From assembly GCA_905193155.1 (NCBI GenBank), contig CAJJNQ010000006.1, positions 1 to 64,000 of the forward strand: 64,000 bases of DNA, written 5' to 3'. Shown here one piece after another: positions 41,044-48,988 of the stretch. The notes beneath the pieces were generated by a model. The model saw only the letters and a list, made by a program, of their open reading frames with translations, did not search any database and had not been told where the DNA came from. Made by a program: the position numbers and the translations under genes. The stretch's first letter is position 1, and each line of letters starts with the position of its first letter. The DNA is from an uncultured Christensenella sp. GTDB lineage: Bacteria; Bacillota; Clostridia; Christensenellales; UBA1750.

Positions 41044-41967
41044 TTATGCAAAATCAAAGATCGGGTTCGTCCAGGCGCGGCGCCCCTGCGCGTCCATCAC
41101 CGTCACACGCAGATACTGCATCCCCTCCGGGCAGCGGAAGGTCGCGCGCGTCAGCTTGCCCTCTGCATCGTATTCGCGCCTGCAGGGGAATCGGCCGCCG
41201 CGGAACACGATCTCCGCGCAGGGCGAGCAGACCACCGTCGCCTCGCCGTTTTCAATGTAGAAATCCTTGATCTCCGGGCCGGTAGAGGAGTAAAACGCAC
41301 CGGTGGACAAACATTCCAGTATGGAATCGACGTTTTTCTCCGCGTTGACGCATACCCAGCCTTTGCAGTGCTGATCCATGCTGTGGCCGTCGTCGGTCGC
41401 GCAGCCGTAGAGCTTCTGCCCCTGCATCAGGATCTCGTCCCACCAGGCCGCATTGGTGTCCATCCCGTTTTCCAGCACGCAGCCGGAGTTCCAGATTTCC
41501 ATCGCGAAATTGCCGCGCATCTTCTCGAATTCCCGCGCGGGCGTGCTGCTCCATTCCGGATGGCAGTAGAGCGTGATCTGACCGTTGCGGTGGTATTCAT
41601 CGAGCAAGGGCTGGAATTCTTCCTGGCCGGATACCGCGCCGCTTTCGAAGCGCTGATCCTGCTCGTAAGGATTTCCCTTGTCCTTTTCGCGGCCGAGCAC
41701 CACGGTGTGGAAACAGTGTATGCCGGGCTGGCCGGGAATGCTGCGGTCCATCTCCATGCCGGGCACCACAATCAATCCGGTTTCAGGCGCGAAGTTCTTG
41801 AAATTGTAGTTGCGGTGATCGGTCAGCGCCACAAAATCATAGCCGTTGGCCTTGTGCAGGCGCAGGGTCTCTTCCGGCGTACCCTTGCCGTCGGAACGGG
41901 TAGTGTGGCAGTGCAGCGCCCCCTTGAGCAGGGGCATTTTGCCGGTGAAAGCTGCTTGACGAATCAT
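41044..41967 (-). CDS. PHP-domain metal-dependent hydrolase
   Basis: The 307-aa protein has PHP-fold metal motifs: ALHCHTTRSDG near the N-terminus, ALTDHRN, PGMEM, an HP pair in LYCHPEWSS, and CATDDGHS near residue 195. A beta-rich C-terminal part of about 90 aa (STGPEIKDFYIENGEATVVCS) follows, as in CehA/McbA-type proteins. Such enzymes cleave phosphoesters or carbamates; the substrate is unknown. No signal peptide. The ATG at 41967 follows GGGAGG. Confidence 0.82.
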   Translation of the reverse strand: MIRQAAFTGKMPLLKGALHCHTTRSDGKGTPEETLRLHKANGYDFVALTDHRNYNFKNFAPETGLIVVPGMEMDRSIPGQPGIHCFHTVVLGREKDKGNPYEQDQRFESGAVSGQEEFQPLLDEYHRNGQITLYCHPEWSSTPAREFEKMRGNFAMEIWNSGCVLENGMDTNAAWWDEILMQGQKLYGCATDDGHSMDQHCKGWVCVNAEKNVDSILECLSTGAFYSSTGPEIKDFYIENGEATVVCSPCAEIVFRGGRFPCRREYDAEGKLTRATFRCPEGMQYLRVTVMDAQGRRAWTNPIFDFA

Positions 41968-42027
41968 AAAACCTACCTCCCAATTTTTTTATTCTATCGA
42001 AAGTGAAGTAAGGAGTCTTTTGCGTTC

Positions 42028-42984
42028 ATGAAAGTGATTGCGCCGCGCTTTTTCAGCGCATTTCATTGTATCGCCGATCGCTGTTCCGACAGCTGCTGCA
42101 TCGGCTGGGAAATCGACGTCGATCCCGAAAGCGAGGCGTTTTACCGCGCACAGAGCGGTGAAATCGGAAACCGTCTGCGCGCTGCGCTGGAAGCCGGAGC
42201 GGACAATGTGTATTTCCGTTTGGGAACGGACGAGCGCTGTCCGTTTCTGAACGGTCAAAACCTTTGCGACCTGTATATCGCTCTGGGGCCGGAGCATCTC
42301 TGCACCATCTGCCGGGAACACCCGCGCTTTTACAGCTGGTGGGGCAGCTTTGTTGAAGCGGGGCTCGGCCTTTGCTGCGAAGAAGCCTGCCGCCTGCTGC
42401 TGGCGGACGAGCGTCCGCTAACCTTCGTCGAGAGCGAAAACGACGCACCCGACGAAGCGTGCGAGCTGTCCGAAGACGAGCTGTCCTTCCTGCTGGAAGC
42501 GCGCGGCAAGCTGTTTTCCGTGCTTCAGGACCGCAGCCTGCCCATCGAAGCCCGCCTGCGCCGCTGCCTGACGCTGTCGCAGCAGATACAGGACGAATGG
42601 GACAGTTTCCCGCCGCTGGACGACGCTCAAGAAGCGCATCTGCCCGATGCAGACGCCGTACTCGCCCTCGCCGCCGAGCTGGAACCCATTGACGAGGGCT
42701 GGACGCAGCTGCTGCACCGCGCCGAACGCTGCGGCAAACCCGTTGTACTGCCGGATTACGTCATCGAGCACGCAGCTGTTTATCTGCTCTACCGCTGGTT
42801 CCTGCTCTTTGCGCGGGACGGCGATCTGATGAGCGGTATGCTGCTAACCGTGCGGTTCTGCGTGCTGCTGCACATACTGCTGGAACGCGGCGCGGTCGCC
42901 TCCCCTGCCGAGGGACTGCGGCTGCTATCCAAGGAAATCGAATATTCTGCCGAAAACACCGACCGATTCGCCTCGGCGGAATGA
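42028..42984 (+). CDS. FliB family protein (lysine-N-methylase type)
   Basis: The 318-aa protein opens with the cysteine pattern of FliB: FHCIADRCSDSCCIGWEIDVD, later RCPFLNGQNLCDLY and LCTICREHPRFYSWW, and finally CCEEACRLLL. The clustered Cys residues suggest a metal or Fe-S site. FliB methylates flagellin lysines in Salmonella, but there are no flagellar genes here; many gut Clostridia carry the family without flagella. An AAGGAG lies 12 nt before ATG. Confidence 0.8.
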   Translation: MKVIAPRFFSAFHCIADRCSDSCCIGWEIDVDPESEAFYRAQSGEIGNRLRAALEAGADNVYFRLGTDERCPFLNGQNLCDLYIALGPEHLCTICREHPRFYSWWGSFVEAGLGLCCEEACRLLLADERPLTFVESENDAPDEACELSEDELSFLLEARGKLFSVLQDRSLPIEARLRRCLTLSQQIQDEWDSFPPLDDAQEAHLPDADAVLALAAELEPIDEGWTQLLHRAERCGKPVVLPDYVIEHAAVYLLYRWFLLFARDGDLMSGMLLTVRFCVLLHILLERGAVASPAEGLRLLSKEIEYSAENTDRFASAE

Positions 42985-42992
42985 TCGGCCAT

Positions 42993-43016
42993 GCCGCCTG
43001 CGGGCGGCTTTTTTAT
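42993..43016 (+). terminator. terminator after the FliB-family gene
   Basis: A compact stem GCCGCC / GGCGGC with TTTTTTATTT, lying between two convergent genes and overlapping the end of the serine hydrolase gene. Confidence 0.75.
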
Positions 43017-44509
43017 TTCTCCAGCGGGTTGATGCACTCGCCGGTTGCAAATCCCTGATATTTCGTAAAGAACCATTCGGCGTTCCGACGGCCTTCCAGC
43101 GTCACAGTATCGCCTGTAAACGTACAAGTCCACTGCATCGTGCCGCAGCAAACGTCCGCAATGTAGAGCGTGATGTGCAAAACGTTTTCCCGCCGCCACG
43201 CCGCGCTGGCAAAGGCGCGGAAATCACGGTCCGCCGGGAAGCCGATGTGCTCGGCATAGAACGAGGTTTCATTAAATTGCTGTTCAACATTAAAGCCGTA
43301 GCCAAAGCTGATGCTGTGCCAACCGGTATCGTTGACATAGGTCACCAGCCCGCCGCCGGGCGTAAAGCGGAACTCCATCTCTTTCAGTCCCATCGCGTTG
43401 GGCTCAAAGGCGTATCTCGCGCCGGAGAGCTGCCGCGTCATCGGGGAATCGTGCGCGCCGTCCACGCACCGCAGCTTCAGCGATTTGCGCAGCGCTTCCA
43501 GATTCTTCCAGGCCGCATCGTTCGGCAGCAGGGGCTGATCCTGCATCTCTCGGAACACGGTGTTCCATAGGTGCATCAGCTCCATCGTGCGCGCGTCGGC
43601 CATGGCCTGCGTATCGCCCGTCACCGCAATCAGGAGATCCTCATCCGGGAAGCAGAACGCCTGCTGGCTGCCCATGCCGAGGAAGCCGAAGCCGTTATGG
43701 CGCAGCCGCCAAATCTGGTAGCCGTAGCCCTCCATATATTCGACGTTGTCCGCATCGATCGTGTTATCGATCTGGTTGGCCGTCGCCTCGCGGACGTAAT
43801 CCGCAGGCAACAGCTGTTTGCCGTCCACGCAGCCGCCGTGCATCACGAGGTAGGCCATCTTCGCCAAATCCATCGCGCCCGCCAGAATGCCGCTGCCGCC
43901 CCAGCTGTGGCCGCAGGGGGATTTGACGCAGGTGATATCCTCCCGCATCCCCATCGGTTCAAAGACGCGCTCCCGCAGCAAATCCTCAAAGTTCTTCCCC
44001 GCAACGCGCTCCACGATGACGCAGAGCATCAGCGTGCAGGCTGTGTTATATTGGAAAACCGTGCCGCTCTTATGCGTGGGCGGGGTTTCAAACCAGGTGC
44101 GCACCCAATCCATGTCCGGCTCAGGCTTGTTCATGTTATAGGTCGTGTCGTCGTGGCAATCCGCCATGCAGAGCAAATCGCGGATGGTCGTGTCCTTCAT
44201 CCAATGATGCATCCCACTCTGATCGTACTCGGGGAAGAAATCCACCACGCGGTCGCTGAGCTGTAATTTGCCGTCGCCGACCAGCAGCCCGATCGCCATG
44301 GAGACAAAGGACTTGGAGCTGGAATACAATCTGTGCTTTTCGGTCGAGGTCATCGGCGCCCACTGGCCTTCAAACACCAGCGCGCCCCTGCGGATAATCA
44401 GCAGCGAATGCAGGCACAGCCGCCGCTCCTCGATCGCGTGGATATAGGCTGCTATCGCGCCTGAAGGAATCCCCACTTCTTCCGGTCTTTTTCTCGTAAA
44501 TGAAAACAT
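43013..44509 (-). CDS. serine hydrolase, class C beta-lactamase-like
   Basis: The 498-aa protein has the penicillin-binding-like fold in its first 330 residues: the SxxK motif in LYSSSKSF, a Tyr-containing motif in FQYNTAC, and GYGYQIWR-x8-G-F-L-G-M-G-S-Q-Q-A-F in the KTG region. About 150 beta-rich residues follow. There is no signal peptide, so it is a cytoplasmic esterase or peptidase-like enzyme rather than a resistance factor. The ATG at 44509 fits the family start; a much longer open frame is not supported by a ribosome site. Confidence 0.82.
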   Translation of the reverse strand: MFSFTRKRPEEVGIPSGAIAAYIHAIEERRLCLHSLLIIRRGALVFEGQWAPMTSTEKHRLYSSSKSFVSMAIGLLVGDGKLQLSDRVVDFFPEYDQSGMHHWMKDTTIRDLLCMADCHDDTTYNMNKPEPDMDWVRTWFETPPTHKSGTVFQYNTACTLMLCVIVERVAGKNFEDLLRERVFEPMGMREDITCVKSPCGHSWGGSGILAGAMDLAKMAYLVMHGGCVDGKQLLPADYVREATANQIDNTIDADNVEYMEGYGYQIWRLRHNGFGFLGMGSQQAFCFPDEDLLIAVTGDTQAMADARTMELMHLWNTVFREMQDQPLLPNDAAWKNLEALRKSLKLRCVDGAHDSPMTRQLSGARYAFEPNAMGLKEMEFRFTPGGGLVTYVNDTGWHSISFGYGFNVEQQFNETSFYAEHIGFPADRDFRAFASAAWRRENVLHITLYIADVCCGTMQWTCTFTGDTVTLEGRRNAEWFFTKYQGFATGECINPLEK

Positions 44510-44545
44510 GGAGCCTCGCCCCCTCTGTTTTTTCTGGACGCCCCG

Positions 44546-44592
44546 ATTATAGCACGGCGCACGTCGGCTTGACAAGCCGTCCTGCACAATGC
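44546..44592. promoter_or_regulatory. overlapping divergent promoters sharing a palindromic -35 region
   Basis: A 15-bp perfect palindrome CGGCTTG-A-CAAGCCG (44564-44578) contains both -35 elements. Leftward: TTGTCA (44570-44575), 18 bp, TATAAT (44546-44551) for the serine hydrolase. Rightward: TTGACA (44569-44574), 18 bp, TACTCT (about 44593) for yesN. A protein bound here would control both directions. Confidence 0.6.
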
Positions 44593-44648
44593 TACTCTTT
44601 ATTTCAAACAGTATTTTTACGTTTGTGTTTTTCGTGGAGGAATGGAGC

Positions 44649-46247
44649 ATGTATCGCATTTTGCTGGTAGACGACGAAACCGATGTGCGCGAGAGCATCG
44701 CCCGGATGATCGATTGGGACACACAGGGCTTTTCGCTCTGCGGCTGCGCGGCGGGCAGTCTGGAAGCGCTGGAAATGGCGGACGAGCTGCTGCCCGACGT
44801 GGTGATGACCGATATCTGCATGCCCTACATCGACGGGCTGGAATTGATCCGCCGTCTGCGGAAGGTACACCCGGCGATGCAGTTCGTCATCGTCAGCGGA
44901 TACGACGATTTCAGCTACGCGCAGCAGGCCGTGCAGCTGCATGTGATGGACTATCTGCTCAAGCCCTTGTCCCGCAGCGGCGTGGAGGCGGTGCTCCAGC
45001 GCGTGCGCGCCCGGTTGGATGCGGAAACTTTGCGCCGGCGCGACGTGGAAGAGCTTCGTGCCTGCGCAAAGCGCGACCAGCTCCAGCTTCAGCGCATGGC
45101 GCTGATCGAATCCATTACCGATGATAGTCCGAATCTCCCTGCCGACGGTCCCGGCAGCCTTGCGGAATTCCTGCCCGGACGGCTGGGCGTGGTGGAGCTG
45201 CTGTCCGGGCAGGAACAGGAAGCTGCACTTACAAAGGACTTTGGCGGCAATCCCGGCCTGATGGAATTTTCCGTCCGGCAAATCGCACAGGAGCTGACCG
45301 AAACGGGCGACATTCCCGGCCTGTGCGCACCGCACCGCAAGCGGCTGGTGCTGCTGCTCCCGCTCGATGCGGACAGCGCCGTTTCCGCCTGTGAAAGGCT
45401 GATGGACACGGTGCGGATGTATCTGCATCTGCCCATGCGGGCGGCGGTTTCCGCACCCGTCAATGAGATTTCTCAGCTTTCGCTGCTCTATCAGCGCACG
45501 CTGCTGCTGACGGGCAGTGCCGCGCCTTTTGCCATCGGCAGCGTATTTTTGATGGAGGAGCATCCCTCCGGTTCGTCCGCCGGGCCGAGCGCCCCGCTGG
45601 ACGAGGTCTTCGGCCAGATTTCCGCGCTGGTGCGCAGCGGCGACGCCGAAAAGACCCGCCGCTATTTCAGCGATCTGGGCGCGGCGCTGTCAGCACACGA
45701 AAACTACCCCTCAATTGCGCAGGCGCTGCGTTCCATGGTGGAAACCGCCGTGCTCACCACCGGGATGCGCACGGGACTTCCGATCAATCGGCTGCTCTCG
45801 ATCTTCAGCGAACATCCGCTGCCAACGAACGCGCCGCTTTCCTCGTTGCTGCCCGTACTGCTCAGCGCCACGCTGGAAGCCTCCCGCGCCATCGCCGCCT
45901 ACCGGGATGAAGCCAATCTCGCCTTTGCACAGCAGCTGCGGGACTATATTGCCGCACATTTTTCCGACCCGCAGCTTTCCATCAGCGTGCTGTGCGACGT
46001 ATTCCGCATCAGCCAGACGCAGCTCTCGCTCGTGTTCCGCCGGGATCTGGGCACGACCTTTCTGCAATATGTGCTGGATATGCGCATCGACCGGGCGCGG
46101 CACCTGCTGCTGCACAGCGACAAAAAGGTCTATGAAATCGCGCTGGAAACCGGCTTTGAGGACCCCGGCTATTTTTCCTACTGCTTTCGCCAGCGCTGCG
46201 GCCTGACGCCGAAAAACTTCCGCCAGGAGGCCAAGTCCCATGAATAG
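44649..46247 (+). CDS. YesN-type response regulator with AraC domain
   Basis: The 532-aa regulator has a CheY-like receiver (acidic pair at 8-9, phospho-acceptor Asp55 in MTDICMP, Lys105 in LLKP) and a C-terminal AraC helix-turn-helix (ISVLCDVFRISQTQLSLVFRRDLG and FEDPGYFSYCFRQRCGLTPKNFR). It is the output partner of the histidine kinase whose start overlaps its end by 8 bp. Such pairs in Clostridia usually control a nearby sugar ABC importer, here probably 48989-52258. The ATG at 44649 has GGAGG 8 nt upstream. Confidence 0.92.
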   Translation: MYRILLVDDETDVRESIARMIDWDTQGFSLCGCAAGSLEALEMADELLPDVVMTDICMPYIDGLELIRRLRKVHPAMQFVIVSGYDDFSYAQQAVQLHVMDYLLKPLSRSGVEAVLQRVRARLDAETLRRRDVEELRACAKRDQLQLQRMALIESITDDSPNLPADGPGSLAEFLPGRLGVVELLSGQEQEAALTKDFGGNPGLMEFSVRQIAQELTETGDIPGLCAPHRKRLVLLLPLDADSAVSACERLMDTVRMYLHLPMRAAVSAPVNEISQLSLLYQRTLLLTGSAAPFAIGSVFLMEEHPSGSSAGPSAPLDEVFGQISALVRSGDAEKTRRYFSDLGAALSAHENYPSIAQALRSMVETAVLTTGMRTGLPINRLLSIFSEHPLPTNAPLSSLLPVLLSATLEASRAIAAYRDEANLAFAQQLRDYIAAHFSDPQLSISVLCDVFRISQTQLSLVFRRDLGTTFLQYVLDMRIDRARHLLLHSDKKVYEIALETGFEDPGYFSYCFRQRCGLTPKNFRQEAKSHE

Positions 46248-47952
46248 GCTGAGCCTGCGCACGGTGATTGTGACCATGATGCTGGTGATCGCGTTGGCCT
46301 GCACGCTGCTTTACAACGCGGTCTACGGCATGCTCACGGATCAAACCTTTTCGGAGATGGACTTGCAGTCGATCGGGCAGAACTTAGACCTTGCCAAGAC
46401 GCGCCTGGACCATATCCTGCTGGACGCACAGACACTCCTGAGCGACGCGGAAACGCAGATTCACGCTGCTTCGTATTTCGACCCGGGTTCCTTTCGCCGC
46501 AGCATCATGCAGCGTTTGGAATATGAAGACTCCGTCAACTCCGTCATCCTCTACGATGCTTCCGGCACGCCGCTTTGCACCGTCGGGCGCAGCGACGCGA
46601 CCTTTTCGCTCTACCGCGGTTATTCTGCCGACGATTGGATTCTTTCCGCGCTGGAAACGCCGGAAATCTCCTATTCTCCCGCACGGCTGGAGCACTGCTT
46701 CCGCGACAATTATGAATTTGTCGCGGTCATGGCACAGCCGGTGGAATACTTTCCCGCTGCGGAAGCTGCTCCGCAAAAGGGGCTGCTCACCGTCAGCATC
46801 CGGCTGGACGTGCTGGCCAGCGTCTGCATCGAGCAATCCGGCGAAGGGCGCGGGCAGCTGATCCTGCTCACTGCTGCGGGCGAACCGCTCTATTCCCCGC
46901 GCGCCAAGCTCAATAGTCTGACGCAGCTGAGCCCGGAATTTACAGGCGTTGGGGTGCGTCAGCCAGACAGTCAGCTGCTGGAGCTTTCCAAACCGCTGGC
47001 CGGTGAAAAATGGATTCTGCTGACGCAGGTCAACCAATATCAGATGCAGAGCACGCAGCAAACGCTGCACAACAAGAGCTTGATCGTGCTGGCGCTTTCG
47101 CTGTTGCTGGGCTTCGTGCTGGCGCTGCTGCTCTCGGCGCTGATCTCCCGCCCCCTCAAGGCGATGGAGCAGACCATCGAGCAATCGAACGGTGCTTCCG
47201 CCGCGCCCCGCGTCCGCACCCGCGGGCTCAAGGAGTTCGCCAGCTTTGCGCGGCACTACAACGAAATGCTCGACCGCATCGACACGCTGAACGCCGAAAC
47301 CGCGCACAATCAGGAACAGCTCCGCCAGATGGAAATTGCCGCTCTGGAGGAGCAGATCAACCCGCATTTTCTCTACAACGCGCTCGATTCCATCACCTGG
47401 CTGGTCGAAACCGGCCGCGGATCGGCCGCGGTAAACATGATTACGTCTCTGGCGCAGCTGCTTCGTCTATCCATCCATCGCGGCGGCAATTTCCACACAG
47501 TTCAGCGCGAGGTTGATCATGTCCGTTCCTACCTGACGATCCAGCAGACGCGGGGCGGCAACCGCTTCCGCGTGGAGCTGGACGCCGCGCCGGAAACGCT
47601 CGATCTGTTCTGCCCCCGGCTGATCTTGCAGCCGCTGGCGGAAAACGCCATCAAGCACGGCATCGGAGACAACACCGGCTGCCGGATCGTCATCCGGGTC
47701 TTTATCGAAAACGACCGGCTCATCATGACGGTATCGGACGACGGCATGGGCATTCTGCCGGACAAGCTTCGGCAGATTCAGCAGGAGCTGGATGCAGGTT
47801 CTCCGCCCAACCCGGACGAAATCAGCGGCCTTGCGCTCAAGAGCGTCAATCGCCGCATCCGCCTGCTCTGCGGAGAGGACAGCGGCATCACCATCGACAG
47901 CGAAATGGAGGAATGGACATGCGCACGCATCACCTTGCCGCTTCGGCGCTGA
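46240..47952 (+). CDS. YesM-type sensor histidine kinase
   Basis: The 570-aa kinase has a first membrane helix (about 8-30), an extracellular sensor region of roughly 240 residues, a second helix (about 285-308), a HAMP linker, the His-kinase motif LEEQINPHFLYNALDS with the phospho-His near 375, and an ATPase domain with LAENAIKHG and DDGMGI. It overlaps both neighbours, so the three genes yesN-yesM-binding protein are translated as one block. Confidence 0.92.
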   Translation: MNRLSLRTVIVTMMLVIALACTLLYNAVYGMLTDQTFSEMDLQSIGQNLDLAKTRLDHILLDAQTLLSDAETQIHAASYFDPGSFRRSIMQRLEYEDSVNSVILYDASGTPLCTVGRSDATFSLYRGYSADDWILSALETPEISYSPARLEHCFRDNYEFVAVMAQPVEYFPAAEAAPQKGLLTVSIRLDVLASVCIEQSGEGRGQLILLTAAGEPLYSPRAKLNSLTQLSPEFTGVGVRQPDSQLLELSKPLAGEKWILLTQVNQYQMQSTQQTLHNKSLIVLALSLLLGFVLALLLSALISRPLKAMEQTIEQSNGASAAPRVRTRGLKEFASFARHYNEMLDRIDTLNAETAHNQEQLRQMEIAALEEQINPHFLYNALDSITWLVETGRGSAAVNMITSLAQLLRLSIHRGGNFHTVQREVDHVRSYLTIQQTRGGNRFRVELDAAPETLDLFCPRLILQPLAENAIKHGIGDNTGCRIVIRVFIENDRLIMTVSDDGMGILPDKLRQIQQELDAGSPPNPDEISGLALKSVNRRIRLLCGEDSGITIDSEMEEWTCARITLPLRR

Positions 47953-48851
47953 CGCTGCTGCTCTGCCTTCTGCTGTGCGGCTGCGCAACGGCCCCCTCCC
48001 GCAAGCACGCATTGCTGCTGGCCTCAGGCGACGAAGGCTACTATTGGAAAAACCTGATCGAGGGCGCGCAGGACGCCGCTGCGGACAACGGCTGGGAGCT
48101 GAACGTGCAGATTCTTTCCCCGGAAGAGGATGTTTCTCAGGCGCTTTCCGATGCGGACGGCAGCGCCGACCTGATCGCGCTGGCCACCGTTTCCGAGACC
48201 GATCTTTTCGTTTCGGATCTGGCAACGCCGGTTGCACTGCTGGGAACCTACTGCGACACGCTCTCCCCTGTTTACAGCATCTATGACACCACCATGATGG
48301 GCAACACCACAGGCGGCAATTTTCGCAAATTCTTTGGGTTGCAAAAAAACGTGCTGCTGGTTGTCGATCGGGCCGAATATGCTCTCCCAACCTCCTGGCG
48401 GAATCGCTTTCTTGAGCAGGTCGGCGCACAGGGCACTCGGATCCTGCGCGTGGTGGACGCCAATCAGACCCCGAAGGCCATGGAATCGGAAATCATACAG
48501 ACGCTGGCCGTCAATCCAGCCATTGACAGCATCATCTGTACCACGCAGAACGGAACCTGCGCCGCCCTTCGCGCCGTAGAACGATACGGACGCTTTGTCC
48601 CGATCCTCGGCGCAGACTTCAATCAGGAGATCGCACAGGGCATCTACGACGGAACCATCCGCGCCTCTATCGTCCGCAACAGCTATGCTTACGGCTACAT
48701 GGGCATTGAAAACGCGATCCGCATTCTCTGCGGGCAGGGCATCGCGGAAACCCGTACGCTGGACGCGCTGGTGATCAACTCGGAAAACCTTTTTGATCCC
48801 GCTTACGCTCCGCTGCTTTACGACATAACAGCCGCGCCGGATGGGGATTAG
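47919..48851 (+). CDS. periplasmic-binding-type lipoprotein linked to the two-component system
   Basis: The 310-aa product has a lipoprotein signal (lipobox CGC, Cys about 21) and the fold of sugar-binding proteins of the LacI/RbsB type (ALLLASGDEGYYWKNLIEGAQDAAADNGWEL and LGADFNQEIAQGIYDGTI). There are no permease genes next to it; instead it overlaps the kinase gene by 34 bp. It therefore probably presents sugar to the kinase as a co-sensor, which is inference. The ATG at 47919 is 7 nt after GGAGG. Confidence 0.85.
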   Translation: MRTHHLAASALTLLLCLLLCGCATAPSRKHALLLASGDEGYYWKNLIEGAQDAAADNGWELNVQILSPEEDVSQALSDADGSADLIALATVSETDLFVSDLATPVALLGTYCDTLSPVYSIYDTTMMGNTTGGNFRKFFGLQKNVLLVVDRAEYALPTSWRNRFLEQVGAQGTRILRVVDANQTPKAMESEIIQTLAVNPAIDSIICTTQNGTCAALRAVERYGRFVPILGADFNQEIAQGIYDGTIRASIVRNSYAYGYMGIENAIRILCGQGIAETRTLDALVINSENLFDPAYAPLLYDITAAPDGD

Positions 48852-48853
48852 CC

Positions 48854-48882
48854 AAAGCGACCCGAATTCGGGTCGCTTTTTT
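48854..48882 (+). terminator. terminator after the signalling operon
   Basis: A perfect palindrome AAAGCGACCCGAATTCGGGTCGCTTT, followed by T residues. Confidence 0.85.
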
Positions 48883-48921
48883 ATGAAAAACAAACATTTT
48901 GAAATATGAAGGAATTTTGAA

Positions 48922-48950
48922 TTGTGTAAACTTCATGTTGCTGTTATCCT
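48922..48950 (+). promoter_or_regulatory. candidate promoter of the sugar ABC importer operon
   Basis: -35 TTGTGT (48922-48927), 17-bp spacer, -10 TATCCT (48945-48950). Both boxes are weak, as expected for a promoter needing an activator such as the neighbouring YesN-type regulator. Confidence 0.45.
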
Positions 48951-48988
48951 GAAAGTGTAAAAAAACTCAGATGAGGAGGATTCTCACC

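Noticed and set aside
43013..44821. A longer start for the serine hydrolase, at 44821
   Set aside because: It would run through the divergent promoter and the start of yesN; the extra 104 residues are low-complexity and without a ribosome site.
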